From: Pseudomonadota bacterium
Lineage (GTDB): Bacteria > Pseudomonadota > Gammaproteobacteria > Burkholderiales > Rhodocyclaceae
Reading direction: 5' to 3'
Assembly (NCBI GenBank): GCA_018261895.1
Contig: JAGTRT010000002.1
Span: 86,462 to 150,461, forward strand
Length of the DNA stretch: 64,000 nt
Part shown: positions 1 to 8,962 of the stretch, in pieces
How positions within the stretch are numbered: the stretch's first letter is position 1
Layout of the letters: each line of letters begins with the position of its first letter
The notes under the pieces: generated by a model
What the model saw: only the letters and a program-made list of their open reading frames with translations
What the model was told of the DNA's origin: nothing
Database searches by the model: none
Position numbers and translations under genes: made by a program

Positions 1-770
1 AGACGACCCGTCATCGCATCACGGGCATTCTGACGCAGGACGATGCTCAGTTCGTCTTCGTGGACACGCCGGGTTTTCAGACAAAGTTTTCCAATGCACT
101 TAACCGTGCCATGAATCGTGGCGTGACGCAGACGCTCAGTGACGTCGATGTCGTGGTCTTCGTGGTTGAGGCCGGGCGCTATGACGCCAAGGACAAGGCC
201 GTTGTCAGATTGCTTCCGAAAGACCGACCGGTCATTCTGGTCGTCAACAAAACCGATTTACTGAAGGATAGAACGACGCTCTTGCCTTTCCTCGCAGAGG
301 TTTCCGCTGATCACGACTACGCTGCCGTCATCCCGGTCAGCGCAGCCAAGGGGCGGCAGACTGACGACCTGCTGAGCGAAGCGAAGAAACATCTGCCCAA
401 CGATGGTTTGATGTTCCCGGAAGACGATTTGACCGACAAGAGTGAGCGGTTTCTGGCTTCCGAATACATTCGCGAGAAGGTTTTCCGCCTGCTCGGGGAC
501 GAGTTGCCGTATGCCACGGCGGTAGAAATCGAGCGCTTCGAGGTGGAAGGCGATCTGCGCCGGATTTTCGCGGCGATTGTCGTCGATCGTGAGGGCCACA
601 AGGCCATTGTGATCGGCAAGGGCGGTGAGCAACTCAAACGCATCGCATCGGAAGCGCGCCAGGACATGGAGCGCCTGTTCGACGGCAAGGTCTATCTTGA
701 GATCTGGGTCAAGGTAAAGTCCGGCTGGAACGACGATGAACGCCTGCTGAAGAGCCTCGGCTACGAATGA
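1..770 (+). CDS. era: GTPase Era, 5'-truncated by window edge
   Basis: Era is an essential GTPase that binds 16S rRNA and helps assemble the 30S subunit. The open frame runs in from the left edge (codons in phase from base 3), so the start and G1/P-loop are missing, roughly the first 45 residues. Visible are the switch I region (TTRHRITGI), the G3 motif DTPG, the G4 motif NKTD and, in the C-terminal third, the KH domain with GKGGEQLK. The GTG at base 60 is not the real start because the conserved frame continues upstream of it. The stop codon overlaps recO by 4 nt, so the two are probably translationally coupled. Confidence 0.95.
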   Translation, partial: TTRHRITGILTQDDAQFVFVDTPGFQTKFSNALNRAMNRGVTQTLSDVDVVVFVVEAGRYDAKDKAVVRLLPKDRPVILVVNKTDLLKDRTTLLPFLAEVSADHDYAAVIPVSAAKGRQTDDLLSEAKKHLPNDGLMFPEDDLTDKSERFLASEYIREKVFRLLGDELPYATAVEIERFEVEGDLRRIFAAIVVDREGHKAIVIGKGGEQLKRIASEARQDMERLFDGKVYLEIWVKVKSGWNDDERLLKSLGYE

Positions 771-1495
771 ACCTGCGCAGCAAAGTCGACGGCCAGCCGG
801 CTTACGTTCTGCACAGTTATCCATTCCGGGAAACCAGCCTCATTGTTGAAGTCTTTTCCCGTGATTTCGGGCGCATGGCGCTTTTGGCGCGAGGTGCGCG
901 GCGTCCGCGGTCGGCCATTCGCGGACTGTTGATGGCTTTCCAGCCCCTTGAAATTGGCTGGGCAGGGAAGGGCGAGGTGCTGACCCTGATGAAGGCCGAA
1001 TGGCAGGGCGGTCAGCCCTTGCTGTCCGGCGAGGCCTTGTTCTGTGGATATTATCTCAACGAGTTGCTCATGAATCTTTTGCCGCGCGAGGATGCGCATG
1101 AGCACTTGTTCGCCTGCTATGGCGACATGCTGCGTCGATTGGCGGAAGATCCAGCCGGCAAGGTGCGCGAGGCAGATTTGCGGCGCTTCGAGAAGGCATT
1201 GCTGCAGGAACTCGGATACGGCCTGACCTTGACGCAAGATGGCGCCGGCAAGCCAATTTTGCCCGAGGCGTTTTACACTTATCGGATGGAACAGGGGCCG
1301 GTTCGTCTGGAACACGACGAAGCCGCGGCTCAGGTCGTCATTGGCAAGACGCTGCTCGATCTGGAGGCTGAGGATTTCTCTGACCCGCGTTCGCGCCACG
1401 AGAGCAAGGCGCTGATGCGTACCTTGATGGCTTACTATCTGGCCGGCAAGGAACTGGAAACACGCAAGATATTCAAGGAGTTGCAAGAGCTATGA
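767..1495 (+). CDS. recO: DNA repair protein RecO
   Basis: RecO acts with RecF and RecR to load RecA onto SSB-coated single-stranded DNA in gap repair. The 242-aa protein has the usual RecO length, an N-terminal OB-fold region ([21 protein letters not shown], typical of the family start) and a helical C-terminal domain containing ALLQELGYG. The start ATG overlaps the era stop as ATGA, and its own stop overlaps pdxJ in the same way. The era-recO-pdxJ order is common in proteobacteria and supports the call. I do not see the four-cysteine zinc cluster found in some RecO proteins. Confidence 0.93.
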   Translation: MNLRSKVDGQPAYVLHSYPFRETSLIVEVFSRDFGRMALLARGARRPRSAIRGLLMAFQPLEIGWAGKGEVLTLMKAEWQGGQPLLSGEALFCGYYLNELLMNLLPREDAHEHLFACYGDMLRRLAEDPAGKVREADLRRFEKALLQELGYGLTLTQDGAGKPILPEAFYTYRMEQGPVRLEHDEAAAQVVIGKTLLDLEAEDFSDPRSRHESKALMRTLMAYYLAGKELETRKIFKELQEL

Positions 1496-2259
1496 TCGAA
1501 CTTGGCGTCAATATCGACCACGTGGCCACCATACGCCAGGCCCGTCGGACTTATGAACCCGATCCAGTCTGGGGGGCTGTCGAAGCCCATCTGGGCGGCG
1601 CGGACGGTATCACGGTGCATCTGCGCGAAGATCGCCGGCATATTCAGGATGCGGATGTCCGTCGCCTGCGTGAAAGCACCCAGATCAAGCTCAATCTTGA
1701 AATGGCAGCCACCGATGAAATGGTCGGTATCGCCTGCGCGCTGAAGCCGGAAATGGCCATGCTGGTCCCTGAGGGGCGGCACGAAGTCACGACGGAAGGC
1801 GGGCTCGACATCGTCGCGCAGGAAGCGCAATTGAAGGAAGTCATTGCCCGCCTCGCCGATGTCGGGATTGTGACCAGCGTGTTCATAGACGCCGACATCC
1901 CGCAAATCGAGGCCGCGGCGCGAATTGGTGCCCGTGTTTGTGAAATCCATACCGGTCCCTATGCCCATGCCTTCCATGACAAGGGCCGTGACGCCGAAGC
2001 GCCGGCTGTTCTCGCTGAAATTGCCAAGATTCGCCGGGCCGGCGAGGCCATCCGCAACCTTGGCATGCGTTTCAATGCGGGCCACGCGCTCAACTACTAC
2101 AACGTGCAGCCGATTGCCCGATTGGCGGGTATTCGGGAATTGCACATCGGTCATGCCATTGTCAGCCGAGCCATTTTCGTCGGGCTGCGCGAAGCGGTCA
2201 GGGAAATGAAGGCGCTGATGCGTGAAGCCGCGCAATCACCGGAAATCGCCAGCGAATGA
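1492..2259 (+). CDS. pdxJ: Pyridoxine 5'-phosphate synthase PdxJ
   Basis: PdxJ condenses 1-deoxy-D-xylulose 5-phosphate with 3-amino-2-oxopropyl phosphate, the last ring-forming step of DXP-dependent vitamin B6 synthesis. The 255-aa TIM-barrel protein begins [17 protein letters not shown], the diagnostic family start, and contains [14 protein letters not shown] and the C-terminal phosphate-binding part [12 protein letters not shown]. It overlaps recO and acpS by 4 nt at each end. Placement next to acpS matches many gamma- and betaproteobacteria. Confidence 0.97.
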   Translation: MIELGVNIDHVATIRQARRTYEPDPVWGAVEAHLGGADGITVHLREDRRHIQDADVRRLRESTQIKLNLEMAATDEMVGIACALKPEMAMLVPEGRHEVTTEGGLDIVAQEAQLKEVIARLADVGIVTSVFIDADIPQIEAAARIGARVCEIHTGPYAHAFHDKGRDAEAPAVLAEIAKIRRAGEAIRNLGMRFNAGHALNYYNVQPIARLAGIRELHIGHAIVSRAIFVGLREAVREMKALMREAAQSPEIASE

Positions 2260-2633
2260 TCTACGGAATCGGCACCGATATCGTTGCCGTGGCGCGTCTG
2301 CGCAGCATGTGGGAACGCCATGGTGACCGGGCACTCGACCGCCTGCTGGCACCCTCGGAGAGGGCGGGTTTCGCCAGCGCCGCCGACAAAGGCCGTTTTC
2401 TGGCTAAGCGTTTCGCCGCCAAAGAGGCTTTCAGCAAGGCTTTGGGCACCGGCGTCCGTCCGCCCGCCACACTGTCCGCAATTGCCGTCGGCCACGACGA
2501 ATTGGGCAAGCCCGAACTGCAATTTCACGGTCAACTGGAAAAAATGCTCAAAATCAAAAACCTTCGAGCGCATCTCTCGATCAGCGACGAAGCCGATTAC
2601 GCCATCGCCTACGTCATCCTGGAGCAAGCATGA
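2256..2633 (+). CDS. acpS: Holo-[acyl-carrier-protein] synthase AcpS
   Basis: AcpS transfers 4'-phosphopantetheine from CoA to the serine of acyl carrier protein, activating it for fatty acid synthesis. The 125-aa protein has the family signatures [12 protein letters not shown] at the N-terminus (Mg-binding Asp) and [14 protein letters not shown] in the middle, and ends with an [13 protein letters not shown] strand. Start and stop overlap pdxJ and nagZ as ATGA. Bases about 2522-2560, encoding the [12 protein letters not shown] part, resemble the dispersed repeat found elsewhere in the window, but only loosely. Confidence 0.96.
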   Translation: MIYGIGTDIVAVARLRSMWERHGDRALDRLLAPSERAGFASAADKGRFLAKRFAAKEAFSKALGTGVRPPATLSAIAVGHDELGKPELQFHGQLEKMLKIKNLRAHLSISDEADYAIAYVILEQA

Positions 2634-3649
2634 CACACCTTCCGCTGGGGCCGTTGATGATCGACATCGCCGGTACCGAACTGACCGACCTGGATCGAGA
2701 GCGCCTCTGTCACCCGCTGGTTGGCGGGATCATTCTATTCTCGCGAAACTACGCCAATCCGGAACAGCTCTCCGCATTGACCACTGCGATCCACGCACTC
2801 CGAACGCCATCGCTGCTGATTGCCGTTGATCACGAAGGAGGGCGGGTACAACGCTTCCGCGAGGGATTTACCCGCTTGCCTGCCATGGCGGCGCTGGGCA
2901 AGCGCTGGAACGACAATCCGGATGCGGCCCTGAGCGCCGCACGACACGTCGGCTACGTTCTCGCTGCTGAATTGCGCGCGCGTGGCGTCGACTATTCATT
3001 TACCCCGGTGCTCGACCTCGATTACGGTCCATCGCGCGTCATCGGCGATCGCGCCTTCCATCGACAACCTGAAGCCGTCATCGCTCTGGCCGCCGCGCTG
3101 GGCGAAGGCTTGAAACAAGCAGGAATGGGCTGTTGCGGCAAACATTTCCCAGGTCACGGATACGTCATCCCCGACTCCCATGTTGAGTTGCCGGTCGATG
3201 AACGAGCCTTTGACGAAATGCAGGAAGACATCCTTCCCTATCGTCGATTGGCGCTCGATGGTGTCATGGCAGCCCATGTGATTTATAACTGCATGGACTG
3301 CAATACTGCTGTATTTTCAAATAAATGGATCGATTATTTGAGAAATGACATTAAATACAATGGCGTGGTTTTTACCGACGATCTGTCGATGGCAGGCGCT
3401 GGCGTAGTCGGCAATATGCTCAATCGGGTTGAAACCGCCTACTCGGCAGGCTGCGATATGTTGCTCGTGTGCAACGCACCGGACGTGGTCGGCAACGTGC
3501 TGGAAAACTGGAAGCCCCATATCGATCCGGCGCGAGGGCAACGGGTCGAGGCGCTGATACCGACAAAACAGGCAATGAGCTGGACAGAACTGCTCTCCGA
3601 CGAGACCTATCTGGCCGCCCAAAAGACCATTGCGGAAATGATGGCCTGA
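2630..3649 (+). CDS. nagZ: Beta-N-acetylhexosaminidase NagZ
   Basis: NagZ is a cytoplasmic GH3 glycosidase that removes N-acetylglucosamine from anhydromuropeptides during peptidoglycan recycling. The 339-aa protein carries the GH3 N-terminal barrel with DHEGGRVQRF, the catalytic His loop KHFPGHG followed by DSHVELP, and the nucleophile motif FTDDLSMAGA. No signal peptide is present, as expected. Bases about 3280-3370 are much more AT-rich than the surroundings. The gene ends a five-gene overlapping chain and is followed by a hairpin shared with the converging efp gene. Confidence 0.95.
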   Translation: MTHLPLGPLMIDIAGTELTDLDRERLCHPLVGGIILFSRNYANPEQLSALTTAIHALRTPSLLIAVDHEGGRVQRFREGFTRLPAMAALGKRWNDNPDAALSAARHVGYVLAAELRARGVDYSFTPVLDLDYGPSRVIGDRAFHRQPEAVIALAAALGEGLKQAGMGCCGKHFPGHGYVIPDSHVELPVDERAFDEMQEDILPYRRLALDGVMAAHVIYNCMDCNTAVFSNKWIDYLRNDIKYNGVVFTDDLSMAGAGVVGNMLNRVETAYSAGCDMLLVCNAPDVVGNVLENWKPHIDPARGQRVEALIPTKQAMSWTELLSDETYLAAQKTIAEMMA

Positions 3650-3654
3650 AATGC

Positions 3655-3680
3655 ATTCGGGCAGCCGAAGCTGCCCGAAT
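3655..3680. terminator. Bidirectional hairpin between nagZ and efp
   Basis: A perfect 11-bp inverted repeat (ATTCGGGCAGC and its complement) with a CGAA tetraloop lies in the 52-bp gap between the converging nagZ and efp genes. There is only a short A/T flank, so it is a terminator-like stem rather than a textbook one. Confidence 0.7.
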
Positions 3681-3701
3681 CAAACCACAAACGAGAACCG
3701 A

Positions 3702-4259
3702 TTACTTGACGCGGTTCTTATATTCGTCGGTGCGGGTGTCGATTTCGATCTTGTCGCCAATGCTGACGAAAGCCGGAACCGGCAGTTCGAAACCAGTGGC
3801 CAGCTTGGCCGGCTTCATGACCTTGCCGGAGGTATCACCCTTGACGGCGGGCTCGGTGTAAACCACTTCGCGAACAACGCTGTTCGGCAGTTCGACCGAA
3901 ATGGCCTTGCCGTTGTAGAACACGACTTCGCAAGCCAGGCCGTCTTCGAGATACTTCAGTGCGTCGACCATGTTTTCGGCTTCGACTTCATACTGCTCGT
4001 AGTCAGCGTCCATGAAGACATACATCGGGTCGGCAAAGTAGGAGTAGGTCACTTCCTTCTTGTCGAGGATGACCACTTCGAACTTGTCGTCAGCCTTGTA
4101 AACCGCTTCGGAAGCGGCGCCGGTCAACAGGTTCTTCAGCTTCATTTTGACAACAGCGGCATTACGGCCAGACTTGTTGTATTCGCTCTTCTGAACGACG
4201 AGCGGGTCGGCACCGACCATGATGACGTTGCCGGAGCGGAGTTCCATTGCGGTTTTCAT
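3702..4259 (-). CDS. efp: Elongation factor P, Arg32 type
   Basis: EF-P relieves ribosome stalling at polyproline stretches. The 185-aa, three-domain protein begins [13 protein letters not shown]. Residue 32 at the tip of the modification loop (NKSGRNAA) is arginine rather than lysine. That matches the EarP class, in which Arg32 is rhamnosylated, and earP lies 38 bp upstream in the same direction. The pair probably forms an operon ending at the hairpin before nagZ. Confidence 0.97.
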   Translation of the reverse strand: MKTAMELRSGNVIMVGADPLVVQKSEYNKSGRNAAVVKMKLKNLLTGAASEAVYKADDKFEVVILDKKEVTYSYFADPMYVFMDADYEQYEVEAENMVDALKYLEDGLACEVVFYNGKAISVELPNSVVREVVYTEPAVKGDTSGKVMKPAKLATGFELPVPAFVSIGDKIEIDTRTDEYKNRVK

Positions 4260-4297
4260 TCGGGATTCTCTTAGATCAGAAAAGGAAAAACGTAAAA

Positions 4298-5389
4298 TTA
4301 TACCTTGGTCGCACAGAAGTTGACGAGAGCCGTGGTCAGGTCGGGCCTCGATGCCAGATGTTCCGCCCAGGCCCGATTGTGGCGGGCAATCGCTTCGCGA
4401 TTTTCAAGAAAACCCTGCCAGGCCGACGCCATGTTTTCACCGACATTCCATGCCACAAACATCCGGCGAATCGCAGTTTTAGCCGTCGTTTCCAAGCCAT
4501 CACCGTAGGTTGTCAGAAAGGCTTCCAGCTTGCCCAAGTGGGCGCCATCATCCTGCGGATAAACATGCCAGATGAACGGTTTACCGGCCCACTGAGCTCG
4601 GACGAACGAGTCCTCACCCCGGATAAAATTGATATCGCAACGCCAGAGCAAGCGATCAAAATCATCGATGGGCACGAAGGGAACCGGTTGAATATCCGCC
4701 ATGCCAACCCGCCATGGGCCGTTTCCGCCCAAATGGGCAGCCACAGCCGCTAGCGGTTTTCCTGGCGGCACATGGCATACGGTCGGAATCGTTGTATCGC
4801 GCAAGGCATCCAGTAGTGCGCCAACGGGCGCGGAGTCATAACAGAACAGACTAATCTCAAGTGGACGAAGATCAGATACCGACGAGACATAGCGCTCACG
4901 TTCGGCAAGCAGCCCCTCTTCACGCAGCAATCCACCGGTTCTGGCGGAAAAGCCCGGGAAGAAAAAATATTTGACCAAGGGCAGAGCAGGGTGGGGGGAT
5001 GCCATTCCCTGGCAGTCCTCGGCCCACGATTCCGCCGTCAGGTACTCAAGATTGATCCAGCAGGGCTTGGTCGCCGATTGGCACATTGCAGCGAGGTAAG
5101 TTTCAGGAAGATCGCAAGCAAACGCCTCGATCACAACATCGGCAACGCGGTCGACGGCGAAGTCCTCAGTCCAGAGGCAGATCTCCACGCCATGCGAAAC
5201 CTGCGCTGATCTCGATGAATCGACCGATGGGCACAAGGGTGCGAGACTGGAAAGATCATCAACCCACAAACGTACCTTGCGGCCGTGCTCGGCAACCAAT
5301 TGCCTGGCCAAGCGCCAGCAAACGCCGATGTCGCCGAAGTTATCGATAACCCGGCAAAAGATGTCCCAATGAAGCTGCATGGTCGCCAT
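4298..5389 (-). CDS. earP: EF-P arginine rhamnosyltransferase EarP
   Basis: EarP is a GT-B glycosyltransferase (GT104) that transfers rhamnose from dTDP-L-rhamnose to Arg32 of EF-P. I chose the ATG at 5389 ([20 protein letters not shown]), giving 363 aa, the usual size; an ATG three codons later at 5380 is the alternative. The frame stays open far upstream of this, but that part overlaps the divergent glycosylase gene and does not resemble Ear[17 protein letters not shown] and the C-terminal [21 protein letters not shown] block are typical. It is cotranscribed with efp. Only 15 bp separate its start from the opposite udg start. Confidence 0.94.
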   Translation of the reverse strand: MATMQLHWDIFCRVIDNFGDIGVCWRLARQLVAEHGRKVRLWVDDLSSLAPLCPSVDSSRSAQVSHGVEICLWTEDFAVDRVADVVIEAFACDLPETYLAAMCQSATKPCWINLEYLTAESWAEDCQGMASPHPALPLVKYFFFPGFSARTGGLLREEGLLAERERYVSSVSDLRPLEISLFCYDSAPVGALLDALRDTTIPTVCHVPPGKPLAAVAAHLGGNGPWRVGMADIQPVPFVPIDDFDRLLWRCDINFIRGEDSFVRAQWAGKPFIWHVYPQDDGAHLGKLEAFLTTYGDGLETTAKTAIRRMFVAWNVGENMASAWQGFLENREAIARHNRAWAEHLASRPDLTTALVNFCATKV

Positions 5390-5404
5390 GCTAACATCCC
5401 GGCC

Positions 5405-6052
5405 ATGCCTACATTCCAAGATCCCACAAGCTGTAAAGCCTGTCCGCGACTGGCGGAGCACTTGGCCCACATTCGCCAACGCGATCCCGACTGGCACGCA
5501 TTGCCTGTTCCTGCCTTCGGTTCGCTCGATGCGGAACTGCTCGTTGTCGGGCTTGGCCCGGGCGAAAAAGGCGCAAACAGGACTGGCCGGCCATTCACCG
5601 GCGACGTCGCGGGCGAATTGCTCTATCCAGCCTTGCACCGCTTCGGCTTTGCCAGCGCATCCGAGGCGCTCGGTGCCGATCAGTGGGCCAATCCGGAAAT
5701 GAGCCTGATCAACTGTCGTATCACCAATGCCGTTCGCTGCCTGCCCCCAGCCAACAAACCTACAACAGCCGAAATCCGTCAATGCAATTTACACCTGAAG
5801 ACTGAATTGGCCGCCATGCCAAACCTCAGGGTCATCGTGGCACTGGGTGCCATTGCCCATCAGGCCTTGCTTTGGGCTTACGGCCTCAAAACCAAGGACC
5901 TAACCTTCGGCCATAACGTCAGCCACACGCTGCCGGATGGGCGACGCCTCGTCGACAGCTACCATTGCAGCGGCTACAACTGGCGAACCGGCAGGCTTTC
6001 CCGGGAAAGTTTCGAGGCAGTATTCGCCGGTATCAAGGAACATCTGGCCTGA
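5405..6052 (+). CDS. Uracil-DNA glycosylase, family 5 (UdgB-like)
   Basis: This 215-aa enzyme should remove uracil and related deaminated bases from DNA. It starts at ATG 5405 with a CxxC pair (SCKACPRL) expected to ligate a 4Fe-4S cluster, followed by the active-site motif GLGPGEKGANRTGRPFTGD, which is diagnostic of family 5, and by an N/C-rich block NCRITNAVRCLPP with further cluster cysteines. A longer frame upstream would overlap earP and lacks homology. The stop is 10 bp before uvrC, so both repair genes may be cotranscribed. Confidence 0.88.
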   Translation: MPTFQDPTSCKACPRLAEHLAHIRQRDPDWHALPVPAFGSLDAELLVVGLGPGEKGANRTGRPFTGDVAGELLYPALHRFGFASASEALGADQWANPEMSLINCRITNAVRCLPPANKPTTAEIRQCNLHLKTELAAMPNLRVIVALGAIAHQALLWAYGLKTKDLTFGHNVSHTLPDGRRLVDSYHCSGYNWRTGRLSRESFEAVFAGIKEHLA

Positions 6053-6062
6053 AACCACGCCC

Positions 6063-7874
6063 ATGAGTTTTGATGCCAAGGCCTTTTTGGCTACTTTGAC
6101 CGAACTACCCGGTGTTTACCGGATGCTGGACGCCAACCGTGCCGTCCTCTACGTCGGGAAGGCCAAAAATCTCAAGAAACGCGTTTCGTCGTACTTCCGG
6201 GAAAATCTTTCCAGCCCGCGCATTGCCCACATGGTCAGCCAGATCGCTGCGATCGAGACCACCGCGACGCGTACGGAGGCGGAAGCGCTCCTGCTTGAGA
6301 ACAACCTCATCAAGTCACTATCGCCGCGCTACAACATCCTGTTTCGGGACGACAAATCCTACCCCTACATCGTCCTGACCAAAGGCCCCTATCCACGGCT
6401 TGGATTCTTCCGCGGCAACCCCGATAAAAAGGCCGAGTACTTCGGTCCCTATCCCTCGAGCTGGGCCGTCCGGGAAACCATCCATCTGATGCAGAAGATG
6501 TTTCGGCTACGAACCTGTGAAGAATCCGTATTCTCGAACCGCTCCAGGCCTTGCCTGCTTCATCAGATCAAGCGTTGCAGCGGACCCTGCGTCGGGCTCG
6601 TCACACCGGAAGATTACGCCACCGATGTTCAGCTTGCCTCGATGTTCCTGGTCGGAAAACAGCACGAAGTGTCGCGACGCTTAACCCAAGCCATGGAAGC
6701 TGCCGCTGAGCGTCTGGCTTTCGAGCAAGCGGCGGTCTATCGGGATTTGATTCAATCCTTGCGTCAGGTTCAGGAGAAGCAGTTCGTTTCCAGCACAAAA
6801 GGCGAGGATATCGACATCCTCGTCGCCCGCAAGGAAGAAGGGCAGTTATGCGTCAATCTGGCCATGGTTCGCGGCGGCAGACATCTCGGTGACCGCCCCT
6901 TCTTCCCAATCAACGCCAGCGATTCCGAGCCGGCAGATGCCTGCGCCGCGTTCATTCGTCAGCACTACGCAGTTCACCCAGCACCTTCGCGCCTGCTGAT
7001 TCATCCCTTCCCGGCGGAGGATGATCCAGGCGAAACCGAAGTGGCGCTGGCTGAATTGGCTGGACGCCCCGTTCCGCTGATTCAGGCCCGTAGTCTGTCG
7101 CACAAGGCCTGGGTGGAAATGGCTCTCCAAAACGCCAGGCTGGCCATCATGGCAAGAAACCAGGCCACTGCTCAGCAGGAAAAACGACTTTCCGCGCTGC
7201 AAGAGGCATTGCAACTGAACGAGCCCATCGTGCGCATCGAATGTTTCGATATCAGCCACACCATGGGCGAAGCGACTGTCGCCTCGTGCGTCGTCTATCA
7301 CGAGAATCGCATGAAAAACAGCGATTACCGGCGCTTCAACATTCGTGACATCCAGCCAGGAGACGATTACGCAGCCATGCGCCAGGCTGTGACGCGGCGT
7401 TACGACGGAATAGCTGCGGGAGAGGGGACAGCCCCCGACCTGATCCTGATTGATGGCGGAAAAGGGCAGGTGGCCTCGGCATTCAGCGCACTGGCCGATC
7501 TCGGACTAACCCACTTGCCCATGATCGGCGTGGCGAAAGGCGAAGGACGCAAACCGGGACTGGAGTCGCTGGTGTTTCCCGATGGACGTGAGCCACTGCA
7601 ACTCCCGGCAGAACATCCGGCGTTGCACCTCATTCAGGAAATTCGGGATGAGGCCCATCGTTTCGCCATTACCGGACATCGCGCCCGGCGCAGCAAGGCG
7701 CGAAAAACCTCCACGCTTGAAGGCTTGCCGGGAATCGGCCCCGCTCGACGGAAAGCATTGGTTGCCCGGTTCGGCGGACTGCCCGGCGTTCTGGCCGCGA
7801 CGGCAGAACAGCTATCCGAAGTGCCCGGAATCAGCCGGGATATGGCCGAGAAGATCTATTCCGCATTACACTGA
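6063..7874 (+). CDS. uvrC: UvrABC system protein C
   Basis: UvrC makes the dual incisions in nucleotide excision repair. The 603-aa protein begins at ATG 6063 (MSFDAKAFLATLTELPG) and contains the GIY-YIG nuclease for the 3' cut (LPGVYRML, VLYVGKAKNLKKRV), a UVR domain near residues 200-235, the RNase H-like nuclease for the 5' cut (ECFDISH, LILIDGGKGQ) and a C-terminal tandem helix-hairpin-helix (LEGLPGIGPARRKAL). Length and order are canonical. An in-frame extension upstream overlaps udg and is not part of the gene. Confidence 0.97.
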   Translation: MSFDAKAFLATLTELPGVYRMLDANRAVLYVGKAKNLKKRVSSYFRENLSSPRIAHMVSQIAAIETTATRTEAEALLLENNLIKSLSPRYNILFRDDKSYPYIVLTKGPYPRLGFFRGNPDKKAEYFGPYPSSWAVRETIHLMQKMFRLRTCEESVFSNRSRPCLLHQIKRCSGPCVGLVTPEDYATDVQLASMFLVGKQHEVSRRLTQAMEAAAERLAFEQAAVYRDLIQSLRQVQEKQFVSSTKGEDIDILVARKEEGQLCVNLAMVRGGRHLGDRPFFPINASDSEPADACAAFIRQHYAVHPAPSRLLIHPFPAEDDPGETEVALAELAGRPVPLIQARSLSHKAWVEMALQNARLAIMARNQATAQQEKRLSALQEALQLNEPIVRIECFDISHTMGEATVASCVVYHENRMKNSDYRRFNIRDIQPGDDYAAMRQAVTRRYDGIAAGEGTAPDLILIDGGKGQVASAFSALADLGLTHLPMIGVAKGEGRKPGLESLVFPDGREPLQLPAEHPALHLIQEIRDEAHRFAITGHRARRSKARKTSTLEGLPGIGPARRKALVARFGGLPGVLAATAEQLSEVPGISRDMAEKIYSALH

Positions 7875-7877
7875 AGC

Positions 7878-8456
7878 ATGCCTTTCAATTTACCTATTCT
7901 GCTCACCTGGCTACGTATCGTCGCGATACCCCTATTGATCGCTGTTTACTATCTGCCTGCAGATTGGGCAACGGCACATGAGCGGGACCTCGCTGCTACT
8001 AACATCTTCATTGCAGCGGCCCTGACCGACTGGGCGGATGGCTATCTGGCCAGAAAGCTCAACCAGACATCCGCATTTGGCGCATTCCTTGATCCTGTGG
8101 CCGATAAGCTGATGGTCGCAGCAGCGCTGATCGTTCTCGTCCAGTTAGGGCGAACCGATGCCATTGTCGCCGCCATCATCATCGGCAGGGAAATCACCAT
8201 TTCTGCCTTGCGCGAATGGATGGCCAAGATCGGCGCCGCAAAAAGTGTCGCTGTTTCGATGCTGGGCAAAGTCAAGACAGCGGCCCAGATGTTGGCCATA
8301 CCGATCCTTCTGTATTTCCAGCCGCTGCACGGCCTCGATATGCGCCTTATCGGGAACTGGTTGATCTGGATAGCAGCCCTGCTGACACTCTGGTCGATGG
8401 GCTACTACCTGCGCATGGCATGGCCGGAGATTGCAAAACGGACAGCAGAAAAGTAG
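7878..8456 (+). CDS. pgsA: CDP-diacylglycerol-glycerol-3-phosphate 3-phosphatidyltransferase
   Basis: PgsA makes phosphatidylglycerophosphate from CDP-diacylglycerol and glycerol 3-phosphate, the committed step to phosphatidylglycerol. The 192-aa integral membrane protein has the CDP-alcohol phosphotransferase signature DGYLAR, then FGAFLDPVADK, with the conserved DG, AR, G and two D residues, and about five hydrophobic segments. It follows uvrC by 3 bp, a common uvrC-pgsA arrangement. The tRNA cluster with its own promoter follows. Confidence 0.96.
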   Translation: MPFNLPILLTWLRIVAIPLLIAVYYLPADWATAHERDLAATNIFIAAALTDWADGYLARKLNQTSAFGAFLDPVADKLMVAAALIVLVQLGRTDAIVAAIIIGREITISALREWMAKIGAAKSVAVSMLGKVKTAAQMLAIPILLYFQPLHGLDMRLIGNWLIWIAALLTLWSMGYYLRMAWPEIAKRTAEK

Positions 8457-8466
8457 GGGGCAAATG

Positions 8467-8494
8467 TTGACAATTCCCTTGTGTCGCCTATAAT
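8467..8494 (+). promoter_or_regulatory. Consensus sigma-70 promoter for tRNA cluster
   Basis: TTGACA at 8467-8472 and TATAAT at 8489-8494 match both sigma-70 hexamers perfectly and are separated by 16 bp. The -10 box ends 16 bp before the first tRNA, with a GC-rich GCGCGC discriminator typical of stringently controlled stable RNA promoters. Confidence 0.92.
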
Positions 8495-8510
8495 GCGCGC
8501 TCTGTTTCAC

Positions 8511-8586
8511 GCGGCAGTAGCTCAGTTGGTAGAGCGATACCTTGCCAAGGTATAGGTCGAGAGTTCGAGACTCTTCTGCCGCTCCA
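8511..8586 (+). tRNA. tRNA-Gly (anticodon GCC)
   Basis: A 76-nt cloverleaf with acceptor stem GCGGCAG/CTGCCGC, anticodon loop centred on GCC, a GTTCGA T-loop and an encoded CCA end. Identical to the copy at 8722-8797. Confidence 0.97.
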
Positions 8587-8639
8587 GATTTTCTGGAATT
8601 GGATTTTGGTCCGGTTCCAAAGTTGTAAAACAGAGGCAC

Positions 8640-8713
8640 GGCGCGATAGCAAAGCGGTTATGCACCGGATTGCAAATCCGTGTAGGTCGGTTCGACTCCG
8701 GCTCGCGCCTCCA
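8640..8713 (+). tRNA. tRNA-Cys (anticodon GCA)
   Basis: A 74-nt cloverleaf with acceptor stem GGCGCGA/TCGCGCC, anticodon loop TTGCAAA giving GCA, GGTTCGACT T-arm and an encoded CCA. It lies between the two tRNA-Gly copies. Confidence 0.97.
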
Positions 8714-8721
8714 GGTTTTTT

Positions 8722-8797
8722 GCGGCAGTAGCTCAGTTGGTAGAGCGATACCTTGCCAAGGTATAGGTCGAGAGTTCGAGACTCTTCTGCCGCTCCA
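8722..8797 (+). tRNA. tRNA-Gly (anticodon GCC), second copy
   Basis: Base-for-base identical to the tRNA-Gly at 8511-8586, including the encoded CCA. It is followed directly by a rho-independent terminator. Confidence 0.97.
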
Positions 8798-8801
8798 AAT
8801 A

Positions 8802-8833
8802 AAAGGGAAAGCGTTAGTCGCTTTCCCTTTTTT
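8802..8833 (+). terminator. Rho-independent terminator after tRNA-Gly
   Basis: A perfect 12-bp stem (AAAGGGAAAGCG and complement), a 5-nt TTAGT loop and a run of Ts end the Gly-Cys-Gly transcript. Confidence 0.92.
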
Positions 8834-8865
8834 CATATCGGGACACCGATATAATCGACCTCCCA

Positions 8866-8951
8866 GCCCGGGTGGTGAAATTGGTAGACACAAGAGACTT
8901 AAAATCTCTCGCTCTTTGAGTGTACGGGTTCGATTCCCGTCCCGGGCACCA
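8866..8951 (+). tRNA. tRNA-Leu (anticodon TAA)
   Basis: An 86-nt class II tRNA with acceptor stem GCCCGGG/CCCGGGC, anticodon loop CTTAAAA giving TAA, a long variable arm and an encoded CCA. A TATAAT at 8850-8855 lies just upstream but without a good -35 box. The DUF1178 gene begins 11 bp after it. Confidence 0.96.
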
Positions 8952-8962
8952 CGAAACAACAG

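Noticed and set aside
2522..2560. Possible diverged repeat copy in acpS
   Set aside because: Only the TCACGGTCAACTGGAAAAAA half matches well, and the encoded protein length fits normal AcpS. Kept as a weak note, not counted as a copy.
8850..8855. TATAAT as a separate promoter for tRNA-Leu
   Set aside because: No acceptable -35 hexamer lies 16-18 bp upstream, because that position is the terminator T-run. A weak promoter is possible but not claimed.
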